DNA of 64,000 nucleotides from Liriodendron chinense (GCA_003013855.2 ML058505.1:4333331-4397330); one strand, 5' to 3'. Shown: positions 1 through 12,389, counted from the first letter of the stretch. The notes: generated by a model not told the origin, from the letters alone. Numbers and translations are program-made.

Positions 1-311
1 GGAATTTGGCACCTGGTAGTTGTACTTCTTCGTCTTCTTTCCAATTGCTAGTCTTTCTTCTTTCTTCTTCCCAAAAATAGAAAGTGAAATGCAACAATAT
101 TTTCAATTTGCTGCAGTATCTAGCCACATTAAAGTTGATTATTTGTTCTCACTTTAATACCATGATAACATGAAAAATAAGACTGATGCTTAGATGGTAG
201 CAATGACTCTCTAATTAAGGATATGTATGAGGGAGCGGTAACAAATGTGAGGACCACTAATGGAGAGAGAAGTTAGCTTGCACCAAGGGTAAGCATTTGA
301 GCCTGTACCAT
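1..311. other. Unassigned sequence, probably intronic
   Basis: I see no coding signature, RNA gene or clear repeat here. Because VPS20 exons lie downstream on the + strand and their upstream exons are missing, this stretch may belong to a long intron of that gene. That is inference only. Confidence 0.3.
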
Positions 312-655
312 TTCACATTGGTTATGGATGAGTTAACAAGGCATTTGCAGAAAGAGATCCCATGGAGTATGTTGTTTGCAGATGACGTAGTTTTGATTGA
401 CAAGATGAGGGAGGTCATAAACACAAAGCTAGATTTATAGAGTGATGCTTTAGAATCTAAAGAATTTAAATTTAGTTGGACTAAAACAGAGTATATGGAG
501 TGCAATTTTTGTAACAATAGGAGTGAAAACGAGGAATTAGTTAAGATTGTTAACTAGGAAGCTCCCAAAATGACCACTTTCAATCCCTTGGATTAATAAT
601 ACATGAGATTGGAAAGATTAAGAAGGATGTTGCCACAGAATTCTGGGTGGAAGAA
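312..655 (+). mobile_element. LINE reverse-transcriptase fragment (decayed)
   Basis: In the + frame starting at 312 the translation reads FTLVMDELTRHLQKEIPW and then LFADDVVLID, the catalytic box of a non-LTR retrotransposon reverse transcriptase. It continues about 50 residues with one internal stop near 437 and ends near TKTEYMECNF. Beyond about 510 only frame-shifted traces of the next RT block remain, such as the SDHFRYLG-like region near 570. No start, tail or target duplication is visible, so this is a relic. Confidence 0.8.
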
Positions 656-663
656 ATGGAAAT

Positions 664-1345
664 GTGACTCTGCGATGGCAGGAGTGCAGGTGTGATTGTC
701 GGGACGGAAGGGAGAAGGGATCAGAAAGTTTATCCATGAAGATTGTAAGCTGGAACGTGAGGGGGTTGGGATGCCCCCAGAAAAGAGTCCAAATCAGGGA
801 TTCTTGTCAGTGGAATAAGGTCCAAGTGCTTGCAATTCAAGAAACAAAAATGAGCTCCATGTGTCAGACGGTGGTTAATGATATTTGGAGAGGTGGAGCA
901 AAAGATTGGGTGGTGAAGGATGCACAGGGTTCAGCAGGGGGGGTTCTTCTGATATGGAATTCAGACGTGTGGTCTAAAAGGGACAGTTGGGTGGGAGATT
1001 TTTCGGTCAATGTTGTATTGCGGGATAGATCTTCAGGATTTGAGTGGGTGTTTCTGCCATCTATGGTCCCAATAACCCAGTTGTTAGGGATCTTTTCTGG
1101 TCTGAGATGGATTCGGTGGCTGCTAGATGGGGATTGCCATGGTGTGTGGGTGGTGATTTTAACACTACCAGATTTACGTTTGAAAAATCTTCAGGAGATA
1201 GAATTGGATAAACTCCCAAAATGTTGCCATAGATTCACACCTCGACAAATTGACTCTGATGACCCACCTTCCCTTTTTTTCTCTACATTCTACTTCCTAA
1301 GTGAGATAGAATTGTTACCAGGATCCAAAAAAAAAAAAAAAAAGA
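664..1345 (+). mobile_element. LINE endonuclease-domain fragment (5' part, frameshifted)
   Basis: From 739 the translation is MKIVSWNVRGLGCPQKR followed by IQETKM, the start of an L1-type ORF2 endonuclease (EEP/APE fold). GGVLLIWNSDVWSKRDSW follows. The frame breaks near 1050: the expected YGPN and GGDFN blocks lie in another frame (GGDFNTTRF at about 1150). Similarity is lost by about 1230, well before any RT domain, and an A-run follows at 1327-1343. This is a truncated, inactive copy. Confidence 0.8.
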
Positions 1346-1519
1346 GGAAGAGAGAACAGCTAGAACTGCAGTTTCTATGAAAAAATGGAGCACTTCCTTG
1401 TTTCTAATAAATATTAAGCTTCACCTGGCCTTCATGATCTGACCTAAAACTCCCATTAACTTTTTCATCTTAAAATTTAATTCTCAATTTTATCTCTCAC
1501 ACAAAAAAATAAAATAAAA

Positions 1520-2395
1520 ATGAAAGGTGATCAATATTATTGAAGGGCCACAGAGGCCGAAAAGCAGAGAGAGGGAGGGAGGGAGACCAGCCCACAAACT
1601 CTTACCCAAGGCCCATTCCATTATGACTGAAGCACCTTATACAAGACCCTACTGACTGAGCTATTGGCATTGTTGAAATAGCAGCTATTTCCAAGCCTCC
1701 ACCTCTTTTTTCCAAGCTTCCCTCCACCTCCAACATCCCAAGATCTGATATGGGCCTTAATCGAATAAGGAAACACCTAGGAAACCTCCGCGTTAAGAAG
1801 AATCCCATTCCAAACTGCTGAAAAAAGGGGCAGTGCAGGAGGAGATGGGAGATGGACTCTGCATCTTGCAAACAAAGGAGATAGATGTTTGGAAGATACA
1901 AACCCCTCTTCTGGAGGTTCTCTGTTGTGAGGATACGACTTCTGCCAGCAAGCCAGGTGAAGGCAGAGACTTTTGGAGGGGCCCCATAGAACCAGAGAGG
2001 GCCTGTGCAACTACAAGAGACCAGATCCCTGGAGGATGAGGGGACTTCATAGAAAGACTTCACTGAGAAGGCTCTAGATCTCCCAAGAACCCAAGTGACA
2101 GAGTCGGTTACGTCAGTGTTTAATATGAACTCCTGACCAGCTGTCTTCCTCACTCCAAGTAGCTGGATCCCAGAGGATCAAGATACCTCCCGAAGAGCTA
2201 GAGGCATCAAGAGCTTCCCATTGGATGCCTTTCTTGCCCCAAATGGAGGGAAGAATTTTCTTGTCAACAGACTTCAATTTGGATTCCTGAAGCACAATCA
2301 GACAGGCTTTCAACTTAGAACATATATCCTTGACAATGGATTGCTTTTGGGGGCAACCCAATCCACGGACATTCCAAGATGATCTTCATGGGGAC
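1520..2395 (-). mobile_element. LINE copy with internal deletion (endonuclease fused to zf-RVT end)
   Basis: Read on the - strand, 2361 to about 2160 gives the start of an L1-type endonuclease (GCPQKQSIVKDICSKLKA, then QESKLKS and GGILILWDPATW). Directly after it, 2150 to 1800 gives the C-terminal zf-RVT domain (FSVKSFYE, LWFYGAPPKVSAFTWL, then ESISHLLLHCPFFQQF). The whole RT core between them is missing. The 3' end around 1530-1560 (GGCCTCTGTGGCCCTTCAAT, then AATATT) looks like a plant LINE 3' end. Junction near 2140. Confidence 0.8.
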
Positions 2396-3112
2396 ACATT
2401 TAATTCTTTCAACATTGACTAACCACCAAAGAGAGTCCAAGTCCATGAAAGAAACCCAACACTTAAAACTCATGCCATAGCATGGTGTCTTGCTTGTAAA
2501 TGGGTCGTATCTTGCTTTATTATCCACAAAGCATCTTATTGTGCTCATCAGAAAGATAATTTGATGAGATTTTCAATGTGACCAACTTTGTGATGTTTTG
2601 AATCATTTGGGACTAGAACCTGGGTCTAATCTTGAGTGACTTAAAATCAAGGTCGGATTTCATCATTTAATGGATTAACCCATGGTGGATGTAATCAACT
2701 GTACTATGCCATAGTAGTGAGAAAGTATTGTCACTTGCATCAATTAACTTTTCCTTTCAATCATTCCGACATTTTCTTTTATTCTTCGTAGAATGTATAC
2801 TGCTTTTTGCTGTTATACTTTTCCATTCTTTGTTTGCTATGTCTTTTTAACTTGCTGATTTTTTGCAGTGACGAGGATGTGAGAGTGGCATAAGTTTGTT
2901 TGGGTTGTAGTTTTTTGCTATTTCCTCTAATAAAATATTGTTCTCTTAAAAAAAAAAGAAAAAGAACAAAAAAAGAAAAGGAAAAAAAGAAGAGTGAAAT
3001 AAGTTCCACCATTAAACCTTTGGATCCTTTTGTTTTTCTACTGTTCTCTCTCTTGCTCTCAATTTTTTGCTTATTTTTGAACTTTAGGCTCACATGTTTT
3101 CCTGACTTGAAG
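2396..3112. other. Intron-like spacer
   Basis: No gene is recognised. An A-rich low-complexity stretch lies at 2947-2996 and a T-rich tract (3030-3090) precedes the exon that follows, as expected for an intron 3' end. Earlier exons of VPS20 are not found here. Confidence 0.4.
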
Positions 3113-4152
3113 GAAATTAATGCGGTACTAGGGGAGAGCTTATCAGCAGAAGATGAAGAAGAAGTTCTAGCAGAATTTGAGAACTTGGAGACTGAGGTAT
3201 GTATTAAACTACAAGAATATGTGACCCACATGCTTCTGGATTTCAGTAGAGAAGAATATGCCGTTTTGATATTAACTTTGTTGACACAAACTTCTCAAGG
3301 TATTCACACAATAGTGAACTACCTAACCACAAGGAACACGTATGCACATGAAGCGAAGCTCTTGGTAATAGCTTTAAAGGTCTGATATAGTGTATCCGCT
3401 CCCTCTCCATGTGTTCATATCATTACCTGCACTCATGTGCAATTGCCATCTTGTGCTCACACACCTGGAATTTGCTAGGCTGAGTTGCAATATGCTTGGT
3501 GGGCAATTCAAAAGCCAAGTAACCGCACTCGATGCTTTTTAAGAAAGACTTGGATTCCATGCTTTTCTCAATTGGACCCATTCTCGTTAGAATCTTTAAT
3601 TGCTAGGGAGGTTCCAGAGGGATGCCTGGGTGTAATGCTGTTCTGCTTACCTTTTATTGGCCATCAGTGTTTTGAGCTCCAAACCATTTTCTCAGCTTAA
3701 CAATCATATTATATTTTCCAGAAGTAGAGAAGAAGATGCTGCTTTGATATTTAGACCTTTTAGGTTATTACTTTGCTTTTGAGAGTGGTTTCAAAATGCC
3801 AGTCTCTTTGAAATATGATCACAGTCTTTTTGAATTATAATCAGAATTTCTTGTAGATAGAATTTCTGGCAGTCAAAAGAATTAATGCTTTATCATTGGC
3901 TTTGGGCTTTTGGTTTTGAGCGTGTCTTTCTCTGAACATGACAATTTGTTGAATAACACCTTTCCTTTGTGTAGCTCACCATTCAAGATCTACCAGAGGT
4001 TCCTGCTGCATCTCAGCAACAGCAGGCGAAAGGGGATGAACTTGATGAGGACTTGGTTCTTCCTGATGTGCCGACTAAGAGCCCAGTTGCTGCTGTGGCA
4101 GTCGAGGAGGGTGACGAAAATGTTTCAACGAGGGTGTCCAGTAGAGGAAAAG
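3113..4152 (+). CDS. VPS20: VPS20/CHMP6-like ESCRT-III subunit, 3' part (two exons)
   Basis: Two exons of a VPS20-type SNF7-family protein are visible. Exon a, 3113-3196 (28 codons), encodes INAVLGESLSAEDEEEVLA and sits between acceptor TTGAAG and donor GTATGT. Exon b, 3975-4152 (59 codons plus one base), encodes LTIQDLPEVPAASQQ and, further on, DLVLPDVPTKSPVAAVAVEE, with acceptor TGTGTAG and donor GTTCTC. This acidic segment with a PxVP-type MIM motif is characteristic of the C-terminal half of plant VPS20. The protein nucleates ESCRT-III filaments on endosomes for multivesicular-body sorting. Exons for the N-terminal helices are not in the window; they lie upstream of position 1 or are lost. 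The terminal exon is uncertain (candidates after acceptors at 4810 and 4911). Without splicing at 4152 the frame runs through the adjacent CT repeat and stops at 4253. Confidence 0.82.

Positions 4153-4154
<2 letters not shown>

Positions 4155-4216
<62 letters not shown>
4155..4216. repeat. (TC)31 microsatellite at the VPS20 splice donor
   Basis: A perfect TC dinucleotide run starts two bases after the GT of the donor at 4153. If not removed by splicing it would encode an alternating Ser-Leu tail of about 20 residues. Confidence 0.95.
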
Positions 4217-4219
<3 letters not shown>

Positions 4220-5464
4220 CAATGTCAAACATCATATCCCTTTTCATGGGTGAATCTGAAGTAGGCTTCTGGTGGTTTGACGTTGATGAGACAAAGTGTG
4301 GCCCACTTCCCATCACCGTTGTTACCTGCCCAGGGCAATAAGATTCACCTGTTATGAGCGCTTAACACAGTTTTCTTCCCTACAATGGGCTCTCTAACAC
4401 ATGCATGTAGATGCAACATGGAGGGAGCAAACTATTCATTTTCCATATCCATGTTGGACCAGTCACTGATTTTGGACTGGAAATGTAATCTACAGTTATG
4501 GAGGAACCATTACCTGCTTGATTGAGTGGAAAGCGAAGCAAAGGCGATAACTGCTGTATCCGTGGCCTGTAAGTAACAGAGGCACTGTCAATTTCAAAAT
4601 GTTGCAATCTCTTTTTATCTAAAGCCTGATTCCTTTTTTTGTGCTCTTGCTCAACATGACTCGTGCAAAGGTGCATGTTATCATTTATTGCAAAGCCCTC
4701 CTGGCTCCATATGGCTTTAGGCTCGCCGCCCCACAGCATGGTCTGGTGTTTGCTAGGGCATGATTCAAGCGATTGTAAAGAATTTGATTTGTTGCTCTGG
4801 TGTCTTGCAGTTACACTTCATATAGGCCTCTTGATTAACCAAGAGCCTATAATGCATTACTATGGTGTTTATACGTGTGTTCTGAGTTATTGAATGGCAT
4901 GCTCTTCGCAGATTCTAGTTGGCTTCAGCACGTTGGTTGTTTGCAGTTTAAGCTCTTTTCAAGATCCTGGCCAGAGTCAGCCATAATCGTGTCCATCCAT
5001 CTTGGTTTGGGGTCCAAATGGCTGAAGCAGTGGGTCCAGCCCGGATATTGAGTAGCTGCAAAATTAAGGTGGGTGGGACCCACTGCACATTGAGTGGCCC
5101 CATGTGAAGATGGGTGGGCCTCCGCTGTGCATACGAGTGGTCCCAAGTGAAAATGGGTGGATCAACTAATGCCAACTGGACTGCTTTTCTATAGATGTGG
5201 ATTTACATGAATATTCCTTCAGCCCTGATGTGGCCTAATGAAAGAGTGCTATATGCACTAGTCAAAAGTGCACCTGCAGTGTCATTGTTTTTACCATGGG
5301 ATTCACATCTAACAGGTGCACGTGACACCTTTTTTATTGGATTCTTGCCTACTTTAAGTTTATTGTCTCACCATTGTTATGATACACATGATGATGGGGG
5401 ACTGCTGATCTGTTGGGCCTTTACATGAATGAGTTGCATATCTTTCAAGGATCCTAGAAAAGCT
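4217..5464. other. VPS20 3' region / spacer with candidate last exons
   Basis: Two acceptor-like sites could start a terminal exon: TTGCAG ending at 4810 gives a 28-codon tail to a stop near 4893, and TTCGCAG ending at 4911 gives about 50 codons. Neither tail resembles a VPS20 C-terminus I know, so both are guesses. At 5070-5165 two imperfect neighbouring copies of a roughly 45-bp GTGGGTGGG-type unit occur. Confidence 0.3.
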
Positions 5465-5636
5465 CCGTGCGCCCCACCATGATGTATGTTGTCTAATCTA
5501 CACTGTCCATTCATTTTTCAGCTCATTTTAGGGCACGAGCCAAAAAATGAGGTAGATCCAAATCTCTGTTGTAGCACACCACAAGAAATAGTGGTGATTG
5601 ACCACCCACCATTAAAAACTTTCAAGGGCCCACTAT
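5465..5636. repeat. Foldback family copy, left arm only
   Basis: The sequence starts CGCCCCACCATGATGTATG, passes through the ATGAGGTAGATCCAAATC block and reaches CACCATTAAAAACTT. Here the copy is cut by the hAT-like element that begins at 5637. The complementary right arm is not found downstream. Confidence 0.75.
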
Positions 5637-6400
5637 TAGAGGTGGGCAACGATCCGGGTCGGGCCGAGTTAGCCCTAGTTTGGTTTGGCTTGTTTTTGCA
5701 CCACCCCAGTTTGTTGATCGGCCCGGTTTGGGTTTTAGGCTGACTCATGTGGCCTGAGTTTGGTTTGCTCCAAAAAAATCTAATTCGAGCGGGATCGATT
5801 TGGTCGAAAATTTTGAATCGAGCCGGGGGTTGAGTTCGAACAAGGGGTAGCTCGTTTTCCTTTTTTTTTTTTTTTTGTTTTGTTTAAGTAGAAAAGAATT
5901 TAAAAAGTTAGAAAAAACAAAAAAAATACAAAAATATCTTAATACATGATATTTAACATCCTCCAAAGGAGTGATAGACATGTAAGAGCTTTTTTCCAAA
6001 CAAAAGTACAAAAACATAATTTTGCAAGTGCAAGGAAATAATGTGCATTTATGTAAATGTATTATGCATTATCCACATCATCATGTATATGTATTATCCA
6101 CCCATCCATTCGTTTTTACATGTCGTTTTAAGACATGATCCCAAAATGGAATCATATCCAAAGACCTTTCAACCTCATAAAACTTGAAAGGACTTTGAAC
6201 ATTAGATGGCTCGGTACATGGGAGGGGCTTATGCCTCGCAAGAAACTTTTCGTGCGTAATAATTTAGTCATTATAGGGATTTGTGATGAAAAAACCTGCA
6301 CGTCGCAATGGTCTTGTTTCTATCCCAACTAATCTTCCTGACATGCTTCAGATCGACAAGCTGTGTTAGTCAATTTCCAAAGTTGAGAAAATATGTAGAA
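5637..6400. mobile_element. hAT-like non-autonomous element, left part
   Basis: It begins TAGAGGTGGGCAACGATC, the same terminus as the complete element at 40820-41571, and shares its GGGTCGGGCCGAGTTAGCCC subterminal region. It also shares the inner segment CATGATCCCAAAATGGAATC at 6133-6152. No right terminus is seen; instead the core passes into the minisatellite that starts near 6400. The 8 bases before it are CCCACTAT; no matching copy was found. Confidence 0.65.
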
Positions 6401-6925
6401 ATTATACATAGAGGAAATGCATAGACTATACATAAAGGAAATATGTAGAGACTATAAATAAATGAAATATGTAAAAACTATACATAGAGAAAATATATAG
6501 ATAGGCACATTATTTCCTGTGGTGTGATCCACTTGATCTTTGGATATGATTCCATTTTGAAATCATGTTTTAGAGGAAACTATAAATAAAAACAATACAT
6601 AGAAAATATATAGAAACTATACATAAAGGAAATATATAGAAGAAATATGTATAGACTATACATAGACGAAAATATGTAGAAACTATACATAAAATAAATA
6701 TGTAGAGGAAATATGTACAGACTATACAAAGTAAATATATAGATACTATATATAAAGGAAATACAAAAAGAAAATATGGAGAGACTCTACATAGAGAAAA
6801 TATATAAAAACTATACATAAAGGAAATATGTAAAAACTATACATAAAAGAAATATATACAGACTATATATAGAAGAAATATATAAAAACTATGAATAGAT
6901 GAAATATGCAGAAACTATAAATAGA

Positions 6926-6928
<3 letters not shown>

Positions 6929-6996
<68 letters not shown>
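6929..6996. repeat. (TA)34 microsatellite
   Basis: A perfect TA run directly before a spacer block of the minisatellite (GGCACATTATTTC follows at 6997). Confidence 0.95.
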
Positions 6997-6998
<2 letters not shown>

Positions 6999-7655
6999 CA
7001 CATTATTTCATGTGGTATGATCTACTTAATCTTTAAATATGATTCCATTTTGGGATCATGTCTTAGAGGAAACTATACATAGAAACTATATATAAATAAA
7101 ATATGTAGAAACTATATATAAATGAAATATGTAGAGAAAATATGTAAAGACTATATATAAAGTAAATATGTAGATACTATATATAAAGAAAATACATAAA
7201 GAAAATATGTAGAGACTATACATAGAGGAAAATATAAAGACTATACATAAAGACAATATGTAGAAACTATACATATAGAAAATATGTAGAGATTATACAT
7301 AGATGAAATATGTAAAGACTATGAATAGAGGAAATATGTAGAAACTATAGATAAAAAATATATATATAGATAGGCACATTGATTTCTGTGGTGTGATTCA
7401 CTTGATCTTCGGATATGATTCCATTTTAGGATCATATCTTAGAGCAAACTATACATAGAGGAAATATGTACAAACTATACATAAAGGAAATATATAGAGT
7501 ATGTAGAAACTATACATAGAAAATATGTATACATTATACATAAAGAAACTATGATATATATACATTATACATAAAGAAACTATGTAGCGACTATACATAA
7601 AAGAAATATAAAAAAATTATAAATATAGAAAATATGTATAAATTATATATAGAGA

Positions 7656-7671
7656 ACACACACACACACAA

Positions 7672-7748
<77 letters not shown>
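7656..7748. repeat. CA run followed by (AT)37 microsatellite
   Basis: ACACACAC at 7656-7670, a short A-run, then a perfect AT run at 7675-7748, again directly before a spacer block of the minisatellite. Confidence 0.95.
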
Positions 7749-7753
<5 letters not shown>

Positions 7754-9565
7754 TTGTTTCCTGTGGTGTGATCCATTTAATCTTTGGATATGATTCCATT
7801 TTGAGATCATGTCCTAAATGAAACTATACATAAAAACTATAATATAAATGAAATATGTAGAAACTATACATAAAAGAAATATATAGAGAAAATATGTAAA
7901 GATAATAAATAAAGAAAATATGTAGAAATTATACAAAGGAAATATTTACAGATTATATATAAAGGAAATATGTACAAACTATACAGAGAAAATTTAGAAA
8001 CTATACTTAAAGAAAATATGTAGAAGAAATATGTAAAAACTATACATAGAAAATATATAAAGAAAATATGTATAAACTATACATAGAGAAAATATATAGA
8101 GACTATATATAGAGGAAATATGTAGAGTCTATACATTGTTTCTTGTTGTGTGATCCATATGATCTTGTATAAACTATAAATAGAGAAAAAAATATATAAA
8201 GAAAATATGTAAAGACTATACATAAAGGAAATATTTAGAAACTATATAGAAACTATACATATAAGAAATATATAAAGGAAATATATATAGACTATACATA
8301 AAGAAAATATGTGAAAACTATGCATAGATAAAATATGTAGAAACTATACATTGTTTCCTATGATGTGATCCACTTGATCTTGTAAAAACTATACATAGAG
8401 AAAATATCTACAGGAAATATGTAAAGACTATATATAGAGGAAATAAGTAGAAACTATAGATAAATGAAATATATAGAAGAAATATGTAGAGACTATACAT
8501 TAAGAAAATATATAGAAACTATAAATAGAGGAAATATTTAGAAACTATACATAAAGAAAATATGTAGAAAATATAGATCGAGGAAATATGTAAAAACTAT
8601 ACATTGTTTCCTGTAGTGTGATCCATATGATCTTGTAGAAACTATACATAAAAAATATATAAAAGAAATATGTAAAGATTATACATAAAGAAAACATATA
8701 AAAGAAATATGTAAAGACTATACATAGAGAAAATATATAGAAACTGTACATAGGGAAAATATGTCGAGACTATATATAGAAAAAATATGTATAAACTATA
8801 TATATAAAAAAAATATAAAGACTATACGTAGAGGAAATATGTAGAAACCATACATAGAGAAAATATATAAAGGAAATATGTAAAAACTATACATATATAA
8901 AATATGTAAAGACTACATATAGAGAAAATATGTAGAAACTATACATAGAGGAAATATGTAAAGATTATACATAGAAAAAATATGTAAAGACTATACATAG
9001 AAGAAATATGTAAAGACTATATATAAAGAAAATATATAGCTAGGCACATTGTTTCCTCTAGTGTGATCTACTTGATCTTTGGATGTAATTCTATTTTGAA
9101 ATGTCTTAGAGGAAACTATACATAGAGAAAATATGTAGAAATTATAAATAAATAAAATATATCGAGGATATATGTAAAGACTATACATAATGAAAATATG
9201 TATAAATTATAAATAGAGGAAATATATACAGAAAATATATAGAAATTATACATAGAGAAACTATGTAGAAACTATACATAGAAAATATGTAGAGAAAATA
9301 TATAGAAACTATACATAGAGAAATTATGTAGACTACATAAAGGAAATATGTAGAAACTCTACATAGAGGAAATATGTAAAAACTATACATAAAGAAAATA
9401 TATATAGAGGAAATATGTAGAGACTATACATAGATGAAATATGTAAAGACTATATAAAGAAAAAATGTAGAGACTCTACATAAAGAAAATATGTATAGAC
9501 TGTACGACAGCCTGCGCTAGGAAACGAGCATGTGGAAATATGTAGAGGAAATATGTAGAGACTAC

Positions 9566-10455
9566 CATTTCCATCACGGCAGGAGTTATTTGTGAAAATA
9601 TTTTTCATAATATTTTTTAATTATATCATAATTGATTTTAATTTTTATAATAATGTCTTTCTCTAATAATTCTTATTTGTAGATTGCAGAAAAATATTCA
9701 TATTAATACTAAGTAATATTCGTATATAAATTATTGATACAATATAACTAAATAAGCTCATATTCATATCTCAAATAGAGAATGAGAGTGACTTTACTGA
9801 AAGTGACATTAGGGAGAGTGACTTTACAATTGCTGAGAGTTTTGATTATTTTATTTTATATATTATTTCAAAGACAAAGACTTATGATAGAGACATTTCA
9901 TTATAAAACTATTCGTAATCATTTAGAGTTTTTTCTAGCAAAATTTACCATTCCTTTAAGTAATTCTTTTAAAAGTGCTAATCCATTCCATGCTTTTAAA
10001 AATACTAGTAAAGTAAGGCTTAAAACTATTTTTGCAATACTATAGAATATCTGAAATAAAAAGTTTATTAAATTAATTCAAATTTTAGTTTTTAATTTTC
10101 TAAATTTTAATCAAGGCATTTTAGAAAATAATATTTACTTTCGAAATTATTTTTGTAAATATTTCTATTATAAATAATATAAAGATAATAATAATGATTA
10201 TTTTAAAATCTATTTTGAAAAGCATTTTAAACAAATATAAATTGCATAAACTATTAATAAAGAAAGTAAAAGAATTATTCAACTAATTATGTAAATTATT
10301 GAAAATAAAAAAAAACTAAATTTTACTCAAATCTGAAAACTATTACAACTGTAAAAACAAATCTTTATAATAGAAAATGTAATATTCAAAACTACAAGAT
10401 TAAGATATTGTAAGGGTATTCCTAATACATGGATCTACAGTTAGCAGAGGCTTGG
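9566..10455 (-). repeat. Pararetrovirus terminal repeat, copy 1 (distal part)
   Basis: This segment matches 22879-24310 in the same orientation, for example GGAGTTATT and TTTTAATTTTTATAATAATG, then AGTGACTTTACTGAAAGTGA and GCTTTTAAAAATACTAGTAA. The repeat continues at 13152-13262 after a 2.7-kb insertion. On the viral strand it is the downstream end of the integrated genome and abuts the minisatellite. Confidence 0.85.
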
Positions 10456-11249
10456 GTGCCGTTTGGTAAACTGAAAAATTAGGTCTAAAAATTAATTTAA
10501 GTGCTGAAAGCTTAAAGTGCTAAACTTTAGTACTTAAAAATACTAAAAAATCTATTTGGTAATTTGTTTGAGAAAGTCCTGATATCTGAAATTAAGCACT
10601 CTTTTTACTAAAAACTTGTTTAGTAAACACAAATTATAATTGTCTAAAAATTGACAAATTGTCACATTTGCCCTTCTTATCTCAATTTCTATCTTTTGTA
10701 GAGTATGAGACAAAACATGTTATTGTCATGCCACCAAACTGGTCACGCCTATGCCCAATTCATATACATATCTCAAACACTAGCTTTTAATTGATGGACT
10801 GTACTTTATGCTTCTTAATAGAACAATCATAGCTCTTCGATTGTGTCCTTGAATTGGACAACTAAACATCTCACAAAATTGCGAAACCAAACCACAAAAC
10901 CGAACTTGGAACTGGACCCCTAAGTCAATAAATATTTAAATTTTAATTTTAGTTGAGGAGCTTGGGATGATTTAAGAAGAAAAAAAAAAAACCTTGCAAT
11001 TGGGGTGGATTTTAAAAACAAACCATGCAATTGGGCTGAATTATATAAAACTTAGAACCTTAGAATTGAACCGGAACGGAATCGGTTTTTTATGGTCAAG
11101 TTCCGGTTCGGTTCTGGGGTGCAAACACTCCAGATCCAGTTTTGGTTTTTTTAGAACCGTTGGGAATAGTTCGATTCCAATTTGACTCTAGAACCAAATT
11201 GAACCGAACCATTTGTACCCCTAGTATGCCATCCACTCGGGCCATCTAA

Positions 11250-11960
11250 AAAAATAAGGAGATGGACAACCTTGATGTCTATATAAAATCTGTGTTGTCC
11301 CACCATTTTTCCAACTTATTTTAGAGCATGAGTCAAAAAATGAGGCAAATCCAAATCTCAAATGGACCACACCATAAGAAATAGTGGTAATTGAATGCCC
11401 ACCATTAAAAACTTATTAGGGCCACAATAGTTTTTGTATTAAGCTAATGCTTATGACTTTCCTTCATCGATGTCTCAGCGACCTACTCAATAGTTGGATG
11501 GGAAATAAATATACCCGTGGGCCCTAGGAGGTAGATTGAAGGCTCAAAGTGGACCACATTATAGGAAGGCACAAAAGTTTTTGTATCAAGCTGATATTTA
11601 TGTTCTCCCTTCACACGGGACTGTAACCTTATTAACAAGTTGGATGGGAAGTAAACATCACAGTGGGCCTTTGGAAATTTTCAAAGTTAGGAGTTAAATT
11701 CCCACTATAATGTTTTTTTTTCCATCCAACCTGTTGATAAGGTAAAAAATCTACATCTTAGACAAGCAATGAATATCATCTTGATTTAGAACTTGTGGCC
11801 CATTAATAATCAATCACAACTGTTTCCTATGGTATGGTCCACCTGAGAATTGGATTTGGTTTAGTTTTGAGCTTATGCCCTAAATTGATCTGAAAAAACG
11901 GATGGATGTTGTGGATTTAAAATACACACATCAATGCGGGCCCCACACTAAGGACCTGTC
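11250..11960. repeat. Foldback family copy (long, about 700 bp)
   Basis: The left arm holds TTATTTTAGAGCATGAGTCA and GGACCACACCATAAGAAATA. The inverted right arm holds TATGGTATGGTCCACC and ends CGGGCCCCACAC. The middle has a partial extra copy of the arm (11540-11700), making this copy longer than the usual 450-500 bp. Confidence 0.75.
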
Positions 11961-12059
11961 TTTGGTGAGGCCGAGGTTGCACCCAGTCCACTCTCTATTC
12001 GCAATCTTCATCCGTAATACACATCAGTAACCACAGCGATGCCAAATTGACATGGCAAA

Positions 12060-12310
12060 GTTCTACCGGCCCCATCATGATGTATGTGTTAGATCTACAC
12101 GGTCTATCCATTTTTTCATATCATTTTATACCGTGAGCCCAAAAAAGGCAGATCCAAAGTTCAACGAGGCAAAATGGTTCAACGACAGGGCATTTATTAC
12201 TCTCATGTGGCCCACTTGAGTTTTAAGTCCGCCACATTTTTTTGTCTCATGTCCTAAAATAAGCTAGAATAATGGATGAACGGAGTGTATTTCTCACAAA
12301 CATCTAGGTC
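12060..12310. repeat. Foldback family copy (short)
   Basis: The left arm, CGGCCCCATCATGATGTATG, pairs with an inverted right arm ending near 12310. The middle block with ATTAAAAACTT is missing, so the element is only about 250 bp. Confidence 0.65.
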
Positions 12311-12389
12311 CCACCTAGCTTTCCAAATGGAGGAACTTTGGCAAAGCTTAACGTAAGCCATTCGAATCCCCCAACTTCTCATCGCATAA

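Larger units (their letters stand above)
6400..9565 (+). repeat. AT-rich minisatellite with higher-order structure
   Basis: Over about 3.2 kb a degenerate unit of about 26 bp is repeated, of type GAAATATGTAGAAACTATAC followed by ATAGAG, made of two related halves of about 13 bp. An unrelated spacer of about 85 bp (CCTGTGGTGTGATCCACTTG, then GATATGATTCCATTTT) interrupts the units near 6500, 7000, 7370 and 7750. Shortened spacers occur near 8135, 8350 and 8605, and a longer one near 9045. I estimate over 100 units. ORFs over it are short and carry no domain. Confidence 0.9.

Noticed and set aside
4013..4228. Frame with an Arg-Glu repeat on the - strand
   Set aside because: Antisense of the CT microsatellite and VPS20 exon.
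7591..7799. Reading frames rich in Tyr-Ile repeats
   Set aside because: Translations of the AT microsatellite; no coding evidence.
6400..9565. CRISPR-like array (short repeats separated by spacers)
   Set aside because: The units are degenerate, contiguous and AT-only, spacers are one repeated sequence, and the host is a plant. It is a minisatellite.
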